The notes under the pieces were generated by a model that had not been told where the DNA came from, made no database searches, and saw only the letters and a program-made list of their open reading frames with translations. Positions 30,218 through 40,087 of a stretch of 64,000 bases of DNA are shown in pieces; within the stretch, counting starts at the first letter, position 1, and every line of letters begins with the position of its first letter. The translations under genes were made by a program, and so were the position numbers. Source of the DNA: Candidatus Methylobacter oryzae (GTDB lineage Bacteria > Pseudomonadota > Gammaproteobacteria > Methylococcales > Methylomonadaceae); contig CAMAUL010000004.1 in assembly GCA_945861405.1 (NCBI GenBank), positions 18,953-82,952 on the forward strand, in the 5' to 3' direction.

Positions 30218-32158
30218 TCAGCTTTGCTCTGCAGTCCCGCCGATTGATTTCTCATTTTTTGTATCGTCCTTGCTCTTAACCTCATCGGTTATAACATCGC
30301 CATGAGAAGGCGGCTTGTCATCCCAACCCTGAGGGTCTCTGACCGGCTTACGGGCCATCAAATCCTCAATTTGGAATTTGTCGATGGTCTCATACTTCAT
30401 CAGCGCCTCGGCCATGGAATGCAGAATATCGATGTTTTCTTTCAGGATTACTTCGGCACGCTCATAATTCCGGTCAATGAAAGAGCGTATTTCTTCATCA
30501 ATGGTATGGGAAGTCTCTTCGGCAACAGTTTTGTGCTGTGTCACCGAACGCCCCAGAAACACCTCGCCTTCTTCCTCACTGTAGGACAATGGCCCCAAGC
30601 GCTGAGAAAAGCCCCATTTTGTTACCATATTTCTAGCCAACTCAGTAGCGCGCTCAATATCGTTAGACGCACCCGTGCTCACCTGTTCCCGGCCGAAAAC
30701 CACTTCCTCGGCAATACGCCCGCCGTACAAGCTGGAAATCATGCTGTCCAATTTTTGCTTACTGGCGCTGTACTGATCGCGTTCAGGCAAAAACATGGTA
30801 ACACCCAGCGCACGACCTCTAGGCATAATACTGACCTTATAAACAGGATCATGTTCAGGAACCAGCTTACCGACTATCGCATGTCCCGCTTCATGATAAG
30901 CGGTCATTTTCTTTTCTTTCTCGTTCATGACCATAGAGGTTCTTTCGACCCCCATAATCAATTTATCCTTGGCTTTTTCCAAGTCCGACATATTGACTAC
31001 GCGCTTATTCATTCTGGCGGCAAACAAAGCGGCTTCATTGATCAAATTTGCCAAATCGGCCCCGGAAAACCCCGGCGTGCCTTGGGCAATATATTTAATC
31101 TCAACATCATCATCTGCGGGCACTTTCTTCATATGAACGCTAAGAATCTGCTCACGCCCTCTGACATCCGGCAGACCTACCGTTACCTGACGATCAAACC
31201 GACCAGGGCGCAATAAAGCCTTATCCAACACATCCGCACGGTTTGTAGCGGCAATAACGATAATGCCTTCGTTACCTTCGAAGCCATCCATTTCAACCAG
31301 CAATTGGTTTAAAGTCTGTTCACGTTCATCATTGCCGCCGCCCAAACCGGCGCCGCGCTGACGACCGACAGCATCAATTTCATCAATAAAAATAATGCAG
31401 GGCGCATGTTTTTTGGCTTGCTCAAACATATCACGCACTCGGGATGCGCCCACGCCGACAAACATTTCAACAAAATCCGAACCGGAAATAGTAAAAAACG
31501 GCACTTTGGCTTCACCGGCGATAGCACGGGCCAGCAAAGTTTTACCTGTTCCCGGCGGGCCGATCATCAACGCGCCACGAGGAATTTTGCCGCCCAATTT
31601 TTGATATTTTGCCGGATCTTTAAGGAAGTCGACCATTTCGACGACTTCTTCCTTAGCTTCATCGCAGCCTGCGACATCGGCGAAAGTCACTTTAATCTGA
31701 TCTTCTTCAAGCATGCGGGCTTTGCTTTTACCAAAATTCATTGCACCGCGACCGCCGCCGGCGCCGCCCTGCATTTGCCGCATGAAGAAAACCCACACCG
31801 CAATCAGCAATAACATCGGCCCAAAAGAAACCAGCAGCGACATCAACATCGAAGGCTGCTCGGGCGGAACGGCCTTAACCTCAACGCCATTTGCCAGCAA
31901 ATCATCTACCATATGGGGATCTGTAGGTGCGTAAGTTTTAAATATCTGCCCCCCCTGCATCTTACCTTTGACGATATTGTTTTCAATCATCACCTGCTGA
32001 ACTTGGCCTGCTTTGACCGCCTCGATAAATTGCGAATAAGACATTGACGAATCAGCCCTATCATTTTGCGGGCCGAAATTATTAAAAACAGACATCAATA
32101 CCACTGCAATGACGACCCATAGGATTATATTTTTCATCATATCGTTCAACTTACACAC
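30218..32158 (-). CDS. ftsH: ATP-dependent zinc metalloprotease FtsH
   Basis: [36 protein letters not shown] zinc motif. Confidence 0.97.
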   Translation of the reverse strand: MCKLNDMMKNIILWVVIAVVLMSVFNNFGPQNDRADSSMSYSQFIEAVKAGQVQQVMIENNIVKGKMQGGQIFKTYAPTDPHMVDDLLANGVEVKAVPPEQPSMLMSLLVSFGPMLLLIAVWVFFMRQMQGGAGGGRGAMNFGKSKARMLEEDQIKVTFADVAGCDEAKEEVVEMVDFLKDPAKYQKLGGKIPRGALMIGPPGTGKTLLARAIAGEAKVPFFTISGSDFVEMFVGVGASRVRDMFEQAKKHAPCIIFIDEIDAVGRQRGAGLGGGNDEREQTLNQLLVEMDGFEGNEGIIVIAATNRADVLDKALLRPGRFDRQVTVGLPDVRGREQILSVHMKKVPADDDVEIKYIAQGTPGFSGADLANLINEAALFAARMNKRVVNMSDLEKAKDKLIMGVERTSMVMNEKEKKMTAYHEAGHAIVGKLVPEHDPVYKVSIMPRGRALGVTMFLPERDQYSASKQKLDSMISSLYGGRIAEEVVFGREQVSTGASNDIERATELARNMVTKWGFSQRLGPLSYSEEEGEVFLGRSVTQHKTVAEETSHTIDEEIRSFIDRNYERAEVILKENIDILHSMAEALMKYETIDKFQIEDLMARKPVRDPQGWDDKPPSHGDVITDEVKSKDDTKNEKSIGGTAEQS

Positions 32159-32315
32159 CCTGGGCCTGAACGGCTCTCGATTTAGAAACTGAGTAATTAT
32201 ATCAGGAGTTCACTTTCCTGACTGTCGTTATTTATCTGGATCTCACCTACACATGGGAAACTCAACTCCGCATATTTGGCGTACCTTTATAACCATATAT
32301 TAGGGCTAGATTAAA

Positions 32316-32933
32316 TTATTTAAAGCCTTTGGCTAAAATATAAACCTCATTACTTCTAGGTCTTGACGCTTTTGGCTTCCTGATAGTGACTTTGGTGAAG
32401 GATTGTTGAACTTCCTTAAAAAAATCCTCAAACCCCGCGCCGTGAAATAGTTTAACCAGAAATACTCCGTCCTTTGTCAACACGGCCTTTGCTGTCTCCA
32501 ACGCCAACTCACCCAAATAGATGGCGCGGGGCTGGTCTACGCCCTTATTACCGCTCATATTCGGCGCCATATCCGACATCACCAGATTGACCGGAGCGCC
32601 ATCAAGCAAAGCATACAATTGATCCAGTACAGCTTGCTCACGAAAATCACCCTGTATAAAATCAACGCCTTCCAGCATATCCATCGGCAGAATATCCAAC
32701 GCAACAATCCTGTCTTTTTTACCAACCAACTGCCGCGCAAACTGCGACCACCCGCCGGGGGCCGCACCCAAATCGATAATATTTATGCCCGGTTTGATCA
32801 GCTGGTCTTTATCCTGAATTTCTTTCAGCTTAAAAACCGCGCGCGAACGGTAACCCTGGGCTTGCGCCATTTTGACGTACTCGTCATCAAAATGCTCCTG
32901 CATCCAGCGACTGCTACTTTTACTTCGTCCCAT
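32316..32933 (-). CDS. rlmE: 23S rRNA 2'-O-methyltransferase RlmE (FtsJ)
   Basis: [35 protein letters not shown]. Confidence 0.95.
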   Translation of the reverse strand: MGRSKSSSRWMQEHFDDEYVKMAQAQGYRSRAVFKLKEIQDKDQLIKPGINIIDLGAAPGGWSQFARQLVGKKDRIVALDILPMDMLEGVDFIQGDFREQAVLDQLYALLDGAPVNLVMSDMAPNMSGNKGVDQPRAIYLGELALETAKAVLTKDGVFLVKLFHGAGFEDFFKEVQQSFTKVTIRKPKASRPRSNEVYILAKGFK

Positions 32934-32979
32934 AACTCTCTTAGTGTAAAATGCAGGGTTTTGATTTTAGGAATAAAGA

Positions 32980-33246
32980 GTGAACTCTGCAGATAAGAAA
33001 AAACTTAAGTCCCAAGCACACAGCTTAAAACCCGTCATTATGATCGGCCAGTCGGGGCTTACAGCAGCCGTGCTGGCAGAGATTGAACTAGCACTTAACA
33101 CCCACGAACTGATTAAAGTGCGCATACGCGCTGAACGCGAAGATCGCAAGCTGATCAGCGAAAAAATCTGCACGGACACCGGCGCAGAACTCATTCAAAG
33201 TATTGGTCAAATTGCAGTTATTTATCGGTTAAATCCGAACAAATAA
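32980..33246 (+). CDS. yhbY: CRM-domain ribosome assembly RNA-binding protein YhbY
   Basis: LKSQAHSLKPVIMIGQSGLTAAVLAEIELALNTHELIKVRI; divergent from rlmE. Confidence 0.92.
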   Translation: MNSADKKKLKSQAHSLKPVIMIGQSGLTAAVLAEIELALNTHELIKVRIRAEREDRKLISEKICTDTGAELIQSIGQIAVIYRLNPNK

Positions 33247-33291
33247 CATAGGTTCAAGGTAAAAGGTTCAAGGCCTTCTCTCCCTTGAACC

Positions 33292-33768
33292 TCAAATATA
33301 TTCAATCGAAATAATTTCATAATCGACATTGCCGCCCGGCGCTTTAACCGTCACAACATCTTCTACTTCTTTGCCGATCAAGGCTCTGGCTATCGGCGAA
33401 CCGATAGAAATACGACTCTCCTTAATATTGGCCTCATCTTCGCCAACAATCTGATAGGTCACTTTTCTCTCTGATTCAATATCTTCTATTTCTACGGTCG
33501 CGCCAAACACCACCTTACCATTGGCATCCACCTTGGTAACGTCGATAATTTGCGCATTGGAAAGCTTGCCTTCAATTTCAGAAATGCGCCCTTCGGCAAA
33601 GCTTTGCTGCTCTTTCGCAGCATGATATTCGGCGTTTTCTTTCAAATCGCCATGCGCCCTGGCCGTCGCTATCGAGGCAATGATACGCGGACGCACCACT
33701 GACTTTAATTCTTCCAGTTCGGCGCGTAATTTTTCTGCACCTTTGACGGTGAGAGGTACTTTATTCAT
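33292..33768 (-). CDS. greA: Transcription elongation factor GreA
   Basis: 158 aa, coiled coil [42 protein letters not shown] and C-terminal [17 protein letters not shown]. Confidence 0.95.
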   Translation of the reverse strand: MNKVPLTVKGAEKLRAELEELKSVVRPRIIASIATARAHGDLKENAEYHAAKEQQSFAEGRISEIEGKLSNAQIIDVTKVDANGKVVFGATVEIEDIESERKVTYQIVGEDEANIKESRISIGSPIARALIGKEVEDVVTVKAPGGNVDYEIISIEYI

Positions 33769-33841
33769 TTTTTAAAAACTCCAATAATTGTTTTTAAGCT
33801 AAGAGCAAGGTCGCCGCTCTTTCAGCCTTTCATCTTTCGTC

Positions 33842-36800
33842 TTAAGTCAGACTCTTATGCAAATCCTGCAAGCAATTCACATCACCTGCATCCAATTCGC
33901 CCAGCGCGTAACAGGCCGCCCTTGCACCTGCCATCGTCGTGTAATACGTTACGCGGTGCTGCAAGGCTTCCCGACGCATGGTAAATGAATCCGAAATGGC
34001 TTTGGTGCCTTCCGTCGTATTAATAATCAGTTGAACCTGATCGTTTTTAATCATATCAACCGTGTTAGGTCGCCCTTCGTTAACCTTATAAACCACTTCG
34101 CAGGGAATGCCCGCGTCTTTAAGATACTTTGCGGTGCCGCCGGTTGCGACGATTTCATATTTTTTATCGACCAGCATTCTGGCAACATCCGGTGCCTTGG
34201 CTTTATCGGCATCACGAATACTAATCAGCACTTTGCCGCTGTGATTCAAGTTAACGCCAGCGGCGCGCTGGGATTTGGCAAAAGCCTCACCGAAGGTTTT
34301 ACCGACCCCCATCACCTCACCGGTCGATTTCATTTCAGGCCCCAATAAAGGGTCAACGCCGGGGAATTTGACAAACGGAAATACCGCCTCTTTAACCGAA
34401 TAGTAACCCGGAATACGCTCTTTGGTAACGCCTTGTTGCGCCAAAGTTTGCCCGACCATACACCGTGCCGCAATTTTAGCCAGCGGGTAGCCGGTTGCCT
34501 TGGACACGAATGGCGCCGTACGCGAAGCTCTTGGATTGACTTCGAGCACAAAAATATCCTCGCCTTGAATCGCAAACTGGGTATTCATCAAACCGATTAC
34601 GCCCAAAGCTTCGGCCATTTTGGCAACTTGTTCGCGCAATTTATCCTGGAGATGCGGCGCTAATTCATACGGAGGCAACGAACACGCAGAATCGCCCGAA
34701 TGCACCCCGGCCTGCTCAATGTGCTCCATCAAGCCGCCGATCAAAACCTGCTCCCCGTCATAAATGGCATCGACATCCATCTCAACCGCATCGTCAAGAA
34801 AACGATCCAGCAATACTGGCGAATCGTTGGACACGCTAACCGCTTCTTTCATATAACGCTGCAAACCCTCTTCATTGAAGACGATTTCCATAGCTCGGCC
34901 GCCCAAAACGTACGAAGGCCGAACCACCAACGGATAACCCAGCTCTTTTGCCGCATTAATCGCCTGCTCGACAGATCGCGCCGTGGCATTTGGCGGCTGC
35001 CGAAGATTCAGCCTTTCCAGCAGTTTTTGAAATCGCTCACGGTCTTCGGCCAAATCAATCGAGTCCGGCGAGGTACCAATAATCGGCACACCGGCGGCTT
35101 CCAAAGCACGCGCCAATTTCAGCGGCGTCTGACCGCCGTACTGCACAATCACGCCTTTGGGTTTTTCAATATGCACGATTTCCAGCACATCTTCCAATGT
35201 TAACGACTCAAAATACAAACGATCCGAGGTATCGAAATCGGTGGAAACCGTTTCAGGATTGCAATTAATCATGATGGTTTCATAGCCATCTTCGCGCAAC
35301 GCCAATGCAGCATGAACACAGCAATAATCGAACTCGATGCCCTGTCCGATACGGTTAGGCCCGCCGCCGAGAATGATGATTTTTTCTTTATCGGAAACCC
35401 GCGCCTCGCATTCCTGCTCATAAGTCGAATACAAATAAGCCGTATCTGACGAAAACTCGGCCGCACAGGAATCAATGCGCTTATAGACCGGACGAATATT
35501 CTGCTTGTGCCGCACATTGCGTACTTCGGTTTCGGAGGTATCCAGCAACTTGGCTAGGCGTATATCGGAAAAGCCCTTGCGCTTTAATTTATACAGCTCG
35601 CCTTCTTTCAAGGTCGACAAGGTTTTAGTCGATAACGATTTCTCAGTCAGCACCAAATCTTCAACCTGCGCCAAAAACCAGGGATCGATTTTACTGGCCT
35701 CATGCACGTCGTCCAGACTCATGCCGCTACGGAATGCATCGGCGACATAAAGCAAACGATCCGGCCCCGGATGGCGCATTTCGCGCTGCATTTTTTCCTG
35801 CGCATCTTCCCGGTTCAAATCGATAACTTCATCGAGACCGCTTATACCGATTTCCAATCCGCGCAAGGCTTTTTGCAGCGATTCCTGAAACGTGCGGCCT
35901 ATCGCCATGACTTCGCCGACCGATTTCATCTGCGTGGTCAAACGGTCGTCAGCTTGCGGGAATTTTTCAAAAGTAAATCGTGGGATTTTGGTAACCACAT
36001 AATCGATGCTAGGCTCAAACGATGCCGGTGTTGCACCGCCGGTAATCTCGTTTTTCAATTCATCCAGCGTATAACCTACCGCAAGTTTTGCCGCCACTTT
36101 GGCAATCGGGAAACCGGTCGCCTTGGACGCCAAAGCAGACGAACGCGACACGCGCGGATTCATCTCAATAATTATCATCCGCCCATCTTTCGGATTAATC
36201 GCGACCTGTACATTGGATCCGCCGGTATCGACGCCAATTTCACGCAATATCGCCAAAGAGACATTACGCAAAATCTGATATTCCTTATCGCTTAACGTTT
36301 GCGCTGGCGCTACGGTGATGGAGTCGCCGGTATGCACACCCATCGGGTCGAAGTTTTCAATCGAACAGACAATGATGCAGTTGTCCTTGGAATCGCGCAC
36401 CACTTCCATCTCGTATTCTTTCCAACCCAGCACCGATTCTTCAATCAATAATTCGTTGGTTGGCGACAAATACAAGCCGCGTTCGCAGATTTCAACAAAC
36501 TCTTCCTTGTTGTAAGCAATGCCGCCACCGCTGCCGCCCATGGTAAATGAAGGTCGGATAACGGTTGGATAGCCCACTTCCAGTTGCGCTGCCAGAGCCT
36601 CTTCCATACTATGCGCAGTTTTTGATTTCGCTACTTCATAACCGATTTTCTGCATCGCCTGATTGAACAACGCACGGTCTTCGGCTTTGTGAATCGCTTC
36701 TTTGGACGCGCCGATCATCTCAACACCGTATTTTGCCAAAACCCCGTGAGCATCAAGATCCAACGCGCAATTCAATGCCGTTTGTCCGCCCATGGTCGGC

Positions 36801-37060
36801 AATATCGCATCGGGACGTTCCTTGGCAATGATTTTTTCTACGGTTTGCCAGTCGATAGGCTCGATATAAGTCGCATCGGCCATATCCGGGTCGGTCATGA
36901 TCGTCGCCGGATTGGAATTGACCAGAATAACGCGATAACCTTCTTCCCGCAGCGCTTTACAGGCTTGAGTTCCGGAATAATCAAACTCGCAGGCTTGGCC
37001 GATAACGATGGGGCCTGCGCCCAGTAATAAAATCGATTTTATGTCGGTTCTTTTTGGCAT
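33842..37060 (-). CDS. carB: Carbamoyl-phosphate synthase large subunit
   Basis: 1072 aa, duplicated ATP-grasp domains, MGS domain. Confidence 0.97.
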   Translation of the reverse strand: MPKRTDIKSILLLGAGPIVIGQACEFDYSGTQACKALREEGYRVILVNSNPATIMTDPDMADATYIEPIDWQTVEKIIAKERPDAILPTMGGQTALNCALDLDAHGVLAKYGVEMIGASKEAIHKAEDRALFNQAMQKIGYEVAKSKTAHSMEEALAAQLEVGYPTVIRPSFTMGGSGGGIAYNKEEFVEICERGLYLSPTNELLIEESVLGWKEYEMEVVRDSKDNCIIVCSIENFDPMGVHTGDSITVAPAQTLSDKEYQILRNVSLAILREIGVDTGGSNVQVAINPKDGRMIIIEMNPRVSRSSALASKATGFPIAKVAAKLAVGYTLDELKNEITGGATPASFEPSIDYVVTKIPRFTFEKFPQADDRLTTQMKSVGEVMAIGRTFQESLQKALRGLEIGISGLDEVIDLNREDAQEKMQREMRHPGPDRLLYVADAFRSGMSLDDVHEASKIDPWFLAQVEDLVLTEKSLSTKTLSTLKEGELYKLKRKGFSDIRLAKLLDTSETEVRNVRHKQNIRPVYKRIDSCAAEFSSDTAYLYSTYEQECEARVSDKEKIIILGGGPNRIGQGIEFDYCCVHAALALREDGYETIMINCNPETVSTDFDTSDRLYFESLTLEDVLEIVHIEKPKGVIVQYGGQTPLKLARALEAAGVPIIGTSPDSIDLAEDRERFQKLLERLNLRQPPNATARSVEQAINAAKELGYPLVVRPSYVLGGRAMEIVFNEEGLQRYMKEAVSVSNDSPVLLDRFLDDAVEMDVDAIYDGEQVLIGGLMEHIEQAGVHSGDSACSLPPYELAPHLQDKLREQVAKMAEALGVIGLMNTQFAIQGEDIFVLEVNPRASRTAPFVSKATGYPLAKIAARCMVGQTLAQQGVTKERIPGYYSVKEAVFPFVKFPGVDPLLGPEMKSTGEVMGVGKTFGEAFAKSQRAAGVNLNHSGKVLISIRDADKAKAPDVARMLVDKKYEIVATGGTAKYLKDAGIPCEVVYKVNEGRPNTVDMIKNDQVQLIINTTEGTKAISDSFTMRREALQHRVTYYTTMAGARAACYALGELDAGDVNCLQDLHKSLT

Positions 37061-37076
37061 TTTATTCTTTAAAAGG

Positions 37077-37355
37077 TTAGGATTTTCTACTGTCGGCTAG
37101 CCGATAAACTTCGCTTCGTTCACGCTTACCAACGGCAATAACGACAATGATTAATTCATTATCGCGAACTTCATACACTAAGCGATAACCAACATCGCGT
37201 AGTTTTATTTTGTACCGATTTTTCTCGATTTTTGCGGATAAGACACAAGGATTTTGCAACCGCTCTTTCAATTTAGCTATAAATTGCTCACGAATAGAAT
37301 TATCAAGTTTTTGCCATTCTTTGAGTGCGGCTGGGTGAAAGTCCAGGGAATACAT
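37077..37355 (-). CDS. RelE/ParE-family toxin
   Basis: [17 protein letters not shown]...[37 protein letters not shown]. Confidence 0.88.
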   Translation of the reverse strand: MYSLDFHPAALKEWQKLDNSIREQFIAKLKERLQNPCVLSAKIEKNRYKIKLRDVGYRLVYEVRDNELIIVVIAVGKRERSEVYRLADSRKS

Positions 37356-37357
37356 GA

Positions 37358-37570
37358 TTACAAGTCATTCAAGGAAACGCGAATAAACGCCTGACCATCA
37401 TTCAGCCGCTCATCAGCGATTTTATTAAGCTCTTCGTTCTCCAGCTTCTCCGCATCGCTTAACTCATCATCGTTTACTAACAAATGGCATTGGTCTTGAG
37501 GAAGCAGCGCCAAAAAATCAATGACTTTTTGGTAAACAGTGTCTTCAACTTCAAGTTGTATGGTCTTCAT
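37358..37570 (-). CDS. Antitoxin partner of the RelE-like toxin
   Basis: 70 aa, immediately upstream of and tightly coupled to the RelE-like ORF; acidic. Confidence 0.75.
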   Translation of the reverse strand: MKTIQLEVEDTVYQKVIDFLALLPQDQCHLLVNDDELSDAEKLENEELNKIADERLNDGQAFIRVSLNDL

Positions 37571-37616
37571 TAGGATACCTTAGATGCTTATTTTTGTGCG
37601 GCAGTTAATAAAACAA

Positions 37617-38189
37617 TCAATCATCAAACACCACATCCTCATAAATATCCCCCACTCTTAAAACCGCGTGATAATCCCCACAATCAATTGCCAGAATTTC
37701 ATCGGCTTCAAGCAATGCCGTTTGCCATTCGCCTTGGGCATCACGGACAAAATATTCAACTTTAAGTTGATTGGAGCTAATCAATAAGTAATAGCGCAAG
37801 CTAGGTATTTGTTGATAGACCTGCAATTTTTCACGGCGGTCAATTTTTGCCGTGCCGGGCGATAAAACTTCCGCAATAAAACATGGCTGTTGCTTACAAT
37901 ATTCCCCATTATCTTGAGTATTACAAACCAACATCACATCAGGGTAATAATAAGCCTTGTGCCATGCAATTTTCAGTTTCATATCGCTGACAAATACGCC
38001 GCAATGCCCACCACGTGCTGCTGCCCGAAGATGAAAGCCGACATTTAAGCTAACACGATTGTGCCGCTCACCTGCTCCAGCCATGGCATAAATTTGTCCA
38101 TCGACATATTCATGGCGCATATCGGCATCCAATTCCATTGCCAGATAATCTTGTTCAGTCAAATAAGTAAGTTTTTGTAAGGCTGTCAT
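37617..38189 (-). CDS. Uma2-family (PD-(D/E)XK-like) protein
   Basis: YLTEQDYLAMELDADMRHEYVDGQIYAMAGAGERHNRVSLNV...YYPDVMLVCN...FIAEVLSPGTAKIDRREKLQVYQQIPSLRYYLLI. Confidence 0.88.
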   Translation of the reverse strand: MTALQKLTYLTEQDYLAMELDADMRHEYVDGQIYAMAGAGERHNRVSLNVGFHLRAAARGGHCGVFVSDMKLKIAWHKAYYYPDVMLVCNTQDNGEYCKQQPCFIAEVLSPGTAKIDRREKLQVYQQIPSLRYYLLISSNQLKVEYFVRDAQGEWQTALLEADEILAIDCGDYHAVLRVGDIYEDVVFDD

Positions 38190-38238
38190 AAGTTCCTCCT
38201 ACTTTATGTCGAACATTTGGGAATAATACTACCCTTGC

Positions 38239-39372
38239 TTAGCTTGCCCCCATCATCTCGATAAAATCATCGAATAAGGATTCCACATCATGAGGCCCCG
38301 GACTTGCTTCAGGATGACCCTGGAAACTCATCGCAGGACAATCGGTGCGTTTGATACCCTGCAAGCTACCGTCAAATAATGACCGGTAAGTCGCTATTAC
38401 ATTATCAGGAAGACTGTCTTCATTAGCCGCAAAACCGTGATTCTGGCTGCTGATCATGACCCGGCCTGTGGCTATTTCCTGAACCGGATGATTGGCGCCA
38501 TGATGACCGAATTTCATTTTCTCGGTTTTTGCGCCGCTGGCCAAAGCCAATAACTGATGCCCCAAGCAAATACCGAATACCGGAATCTTCTTTTCCAGTA
38601 TCGTTTTGATCGCCTCTATCGCATAAGTACACGGCTCAGGATCGCCTGGGCCATTAGACAGAAAAACACCGTCAGGATTCATCGCCAATACGGTTTCAGC
38701 AGACGTCGTTGCAGGAACAACGGTAACACGGCAACCGCGATTAGCCAGCAACCTGAGAATATTGCGTTTAACGCCAAAATCATAAGCCACCACATGCTTG
38801 GTCAGATTTTCGGCTTGCTTATGTCCATGCTGCAAGTCCCAGATATTTTCAGTCCATTCATAAGGCCGGGCAACAGTGACCTCCTTAGCCAGATCCATCC
38901 CCTTCAAGCCAGGAAAGCCTTCAATGGCTTTTTTGGCAACGTCCAAATCCACCGACTCGCCCGCCATAATACAGCCTCGCTGCGCTCCCTTGTCGCGCAA
39001 AATCCGGGTTAATTGGCGGGTATCAATATCGGCAATGGCGACCACATTGTTATCGGTCAAATATTGCTGCAAGGTTTTGGTGCTGCGCCAGTTGCTAGCC
39101 AACAGCGGCAGATCCCTGATCACCAGACCGCTGGCAAAAACACCGACCGACTCGTCATCTTCGTCAGTAGTTCCAGTATTGCCGATATGCGGATAGGTTA
39201 ACGTTACAATCTGCCGGGCATAAGACGGGTCGCTCAAAATTTCCTGATACCCGGTCATCGCCGTATTAAAAACCACCTCACCTACGGAACAACCATCTGC
39301 ACCAATGGCTACACCGTTAAATACCGTTCCATCTTCCAATACCAATAAAGCAGACCTAGTCAAACACGTCAC
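38239..39372 (-). CDS. carA: Carbamoyl-phosphate synthase small subunit
   Basis: [45 protein letters not shown]. Confidence 0.96.
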   Translation of the reverse strand: MTCLTRSALLVLEDGTVFNGVAIGADGCSVGEVVFNTAMTGYQEILSDPSYARQIVTLTYPHIGNTGTTDEDDESVGVFASGLVIRDLPLLASNWRSTKTLQQYLTDNNVVAIADIDTRQLTRILRDKGAQRGCIMAGESVDLDVAKKAIEGFPGLKGMDLAKEVTVARPYEWTENIWDLQHGHKQAENLTKHVVAYDFGVKRNILRLLANRGCRVTVVPATTSAETVLAMNPDGVFLSNGPGDPEPCTYAIEAIKTILEKKIPVFGICLGHQLLALASGAKTEKMKFGHHGANHPVQEIATGRVMISSQNHGFAANEDSLPDNVIATYRSLFDGSLQGIKRTDCPAMSFQGHPEASPGPHDVESLFDDFIEMMGAS

Positions 39373-39379
39373 CTCAAAT

Positions 39380-39419
39380 GTGCAAAACGGGATGAACCCT
39401 TAAGGACTCATCCCGTTGT
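39380..39419 (-). terminator. Terminator/attenuator-like hairpin directly upstream of carA
   Basis: Minus strand perfect 10-bp stem AACGGGATGA...TCATCCCGTT followed by a short T-run. Confidence 0.5.
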
Positions 39420-39513
39420 AAAAATCAAAACTGGGCTAATTTTACGAGATTATGCGGCTTGGGTCATTAACAATTTTTTAAATCCGAAGCAAACGGTTGA
39501 TTGGATTGTAAAT

Positions 39514-40047
39514 CTAAACCAGCGAAGACAAAGACGCAATCTTCTGCTCAACGCTGAGAATAGCCCGATTCAAAATACCTAGATTTTTTTCCTCGACAAT
39601 TTGCATACCCATCACATAAAAAATGGGCATCCATAGCGGATTAATCAGCAGCCCGCCCAGCGCACTTTTCCATGTTCGCTTCAGGTTTTTTAACGGATTA
39701 AACGATTCGGCCAACGAATGCATCGGGTACTCGGCAAAAACAGCGGCAATCGGATGCAGGATGACCTTGTCGCTCCCCTCAAGCTGCGCCATCGATTGAA
39801 GCAGCTTACGCTCCATATTGTGATAATTCATCCGCGCATAGCCCGCAGAAAATGCAAAGGTAAGCGCGACCAGCGGCAGCAAAATGCCCGGAGGAACCAC
39901 AGGCGCGAAAGAGGAAGACAGCATGACGATGCCTAGCCCCAACATCAGAACATCTTCGCCCCGCTCCACATCGCGATCAATGCCCTGGATAATCGCTAAA
40001 ACGGCATTGCCGAATGGAGCTTTTAAATAATCTTTTTCTTGTGCCAT
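39514..40047 (-). CDS. Uncharacterised membrane protein
   Basis: 177 aa with hydrophobic segments; no family recognised. Confidence 0.6.
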   Translation of the reverse strand: MAQEKDYLKAPFGNAVLAIIQGIDRDVERGEDVLMLGLGIVMLSSSFAPVVPPGILLPLVALTFAFSAGYARMNYHNMERKLLQSMAQLEGSDKVILHPIAAVFAEYPMHSLAESFNPLKNLKRTWKSALGGLLINPLWMPIFYVMGMQIVEEKNLGILNRAILSVEQKIASLSSLV

Positions 40048-40087
40048 GGTAATTCTCCTTATGGATAATGCTTTAAAAACACACCTT

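Noticed and set aside
30302-31216. 304-aa ORF antisense to ftsH
   Set aside because: Fully inside conserved ftsH on the opposite strand; translation looks like antisense of a conserved AAA domain.
33250-33291. ggttcaagg repeats between yhbY and greA as a regulatory site
   Set aside because: Simple inverted repeat between convergent genes, most likely a weak bidirectional terminator; no T-run to support a firm call.
35702-36295. 197-aa ORF antisense to carB
   Set aside because: Shadow ORF within highly conserved carB; no independent evidence.
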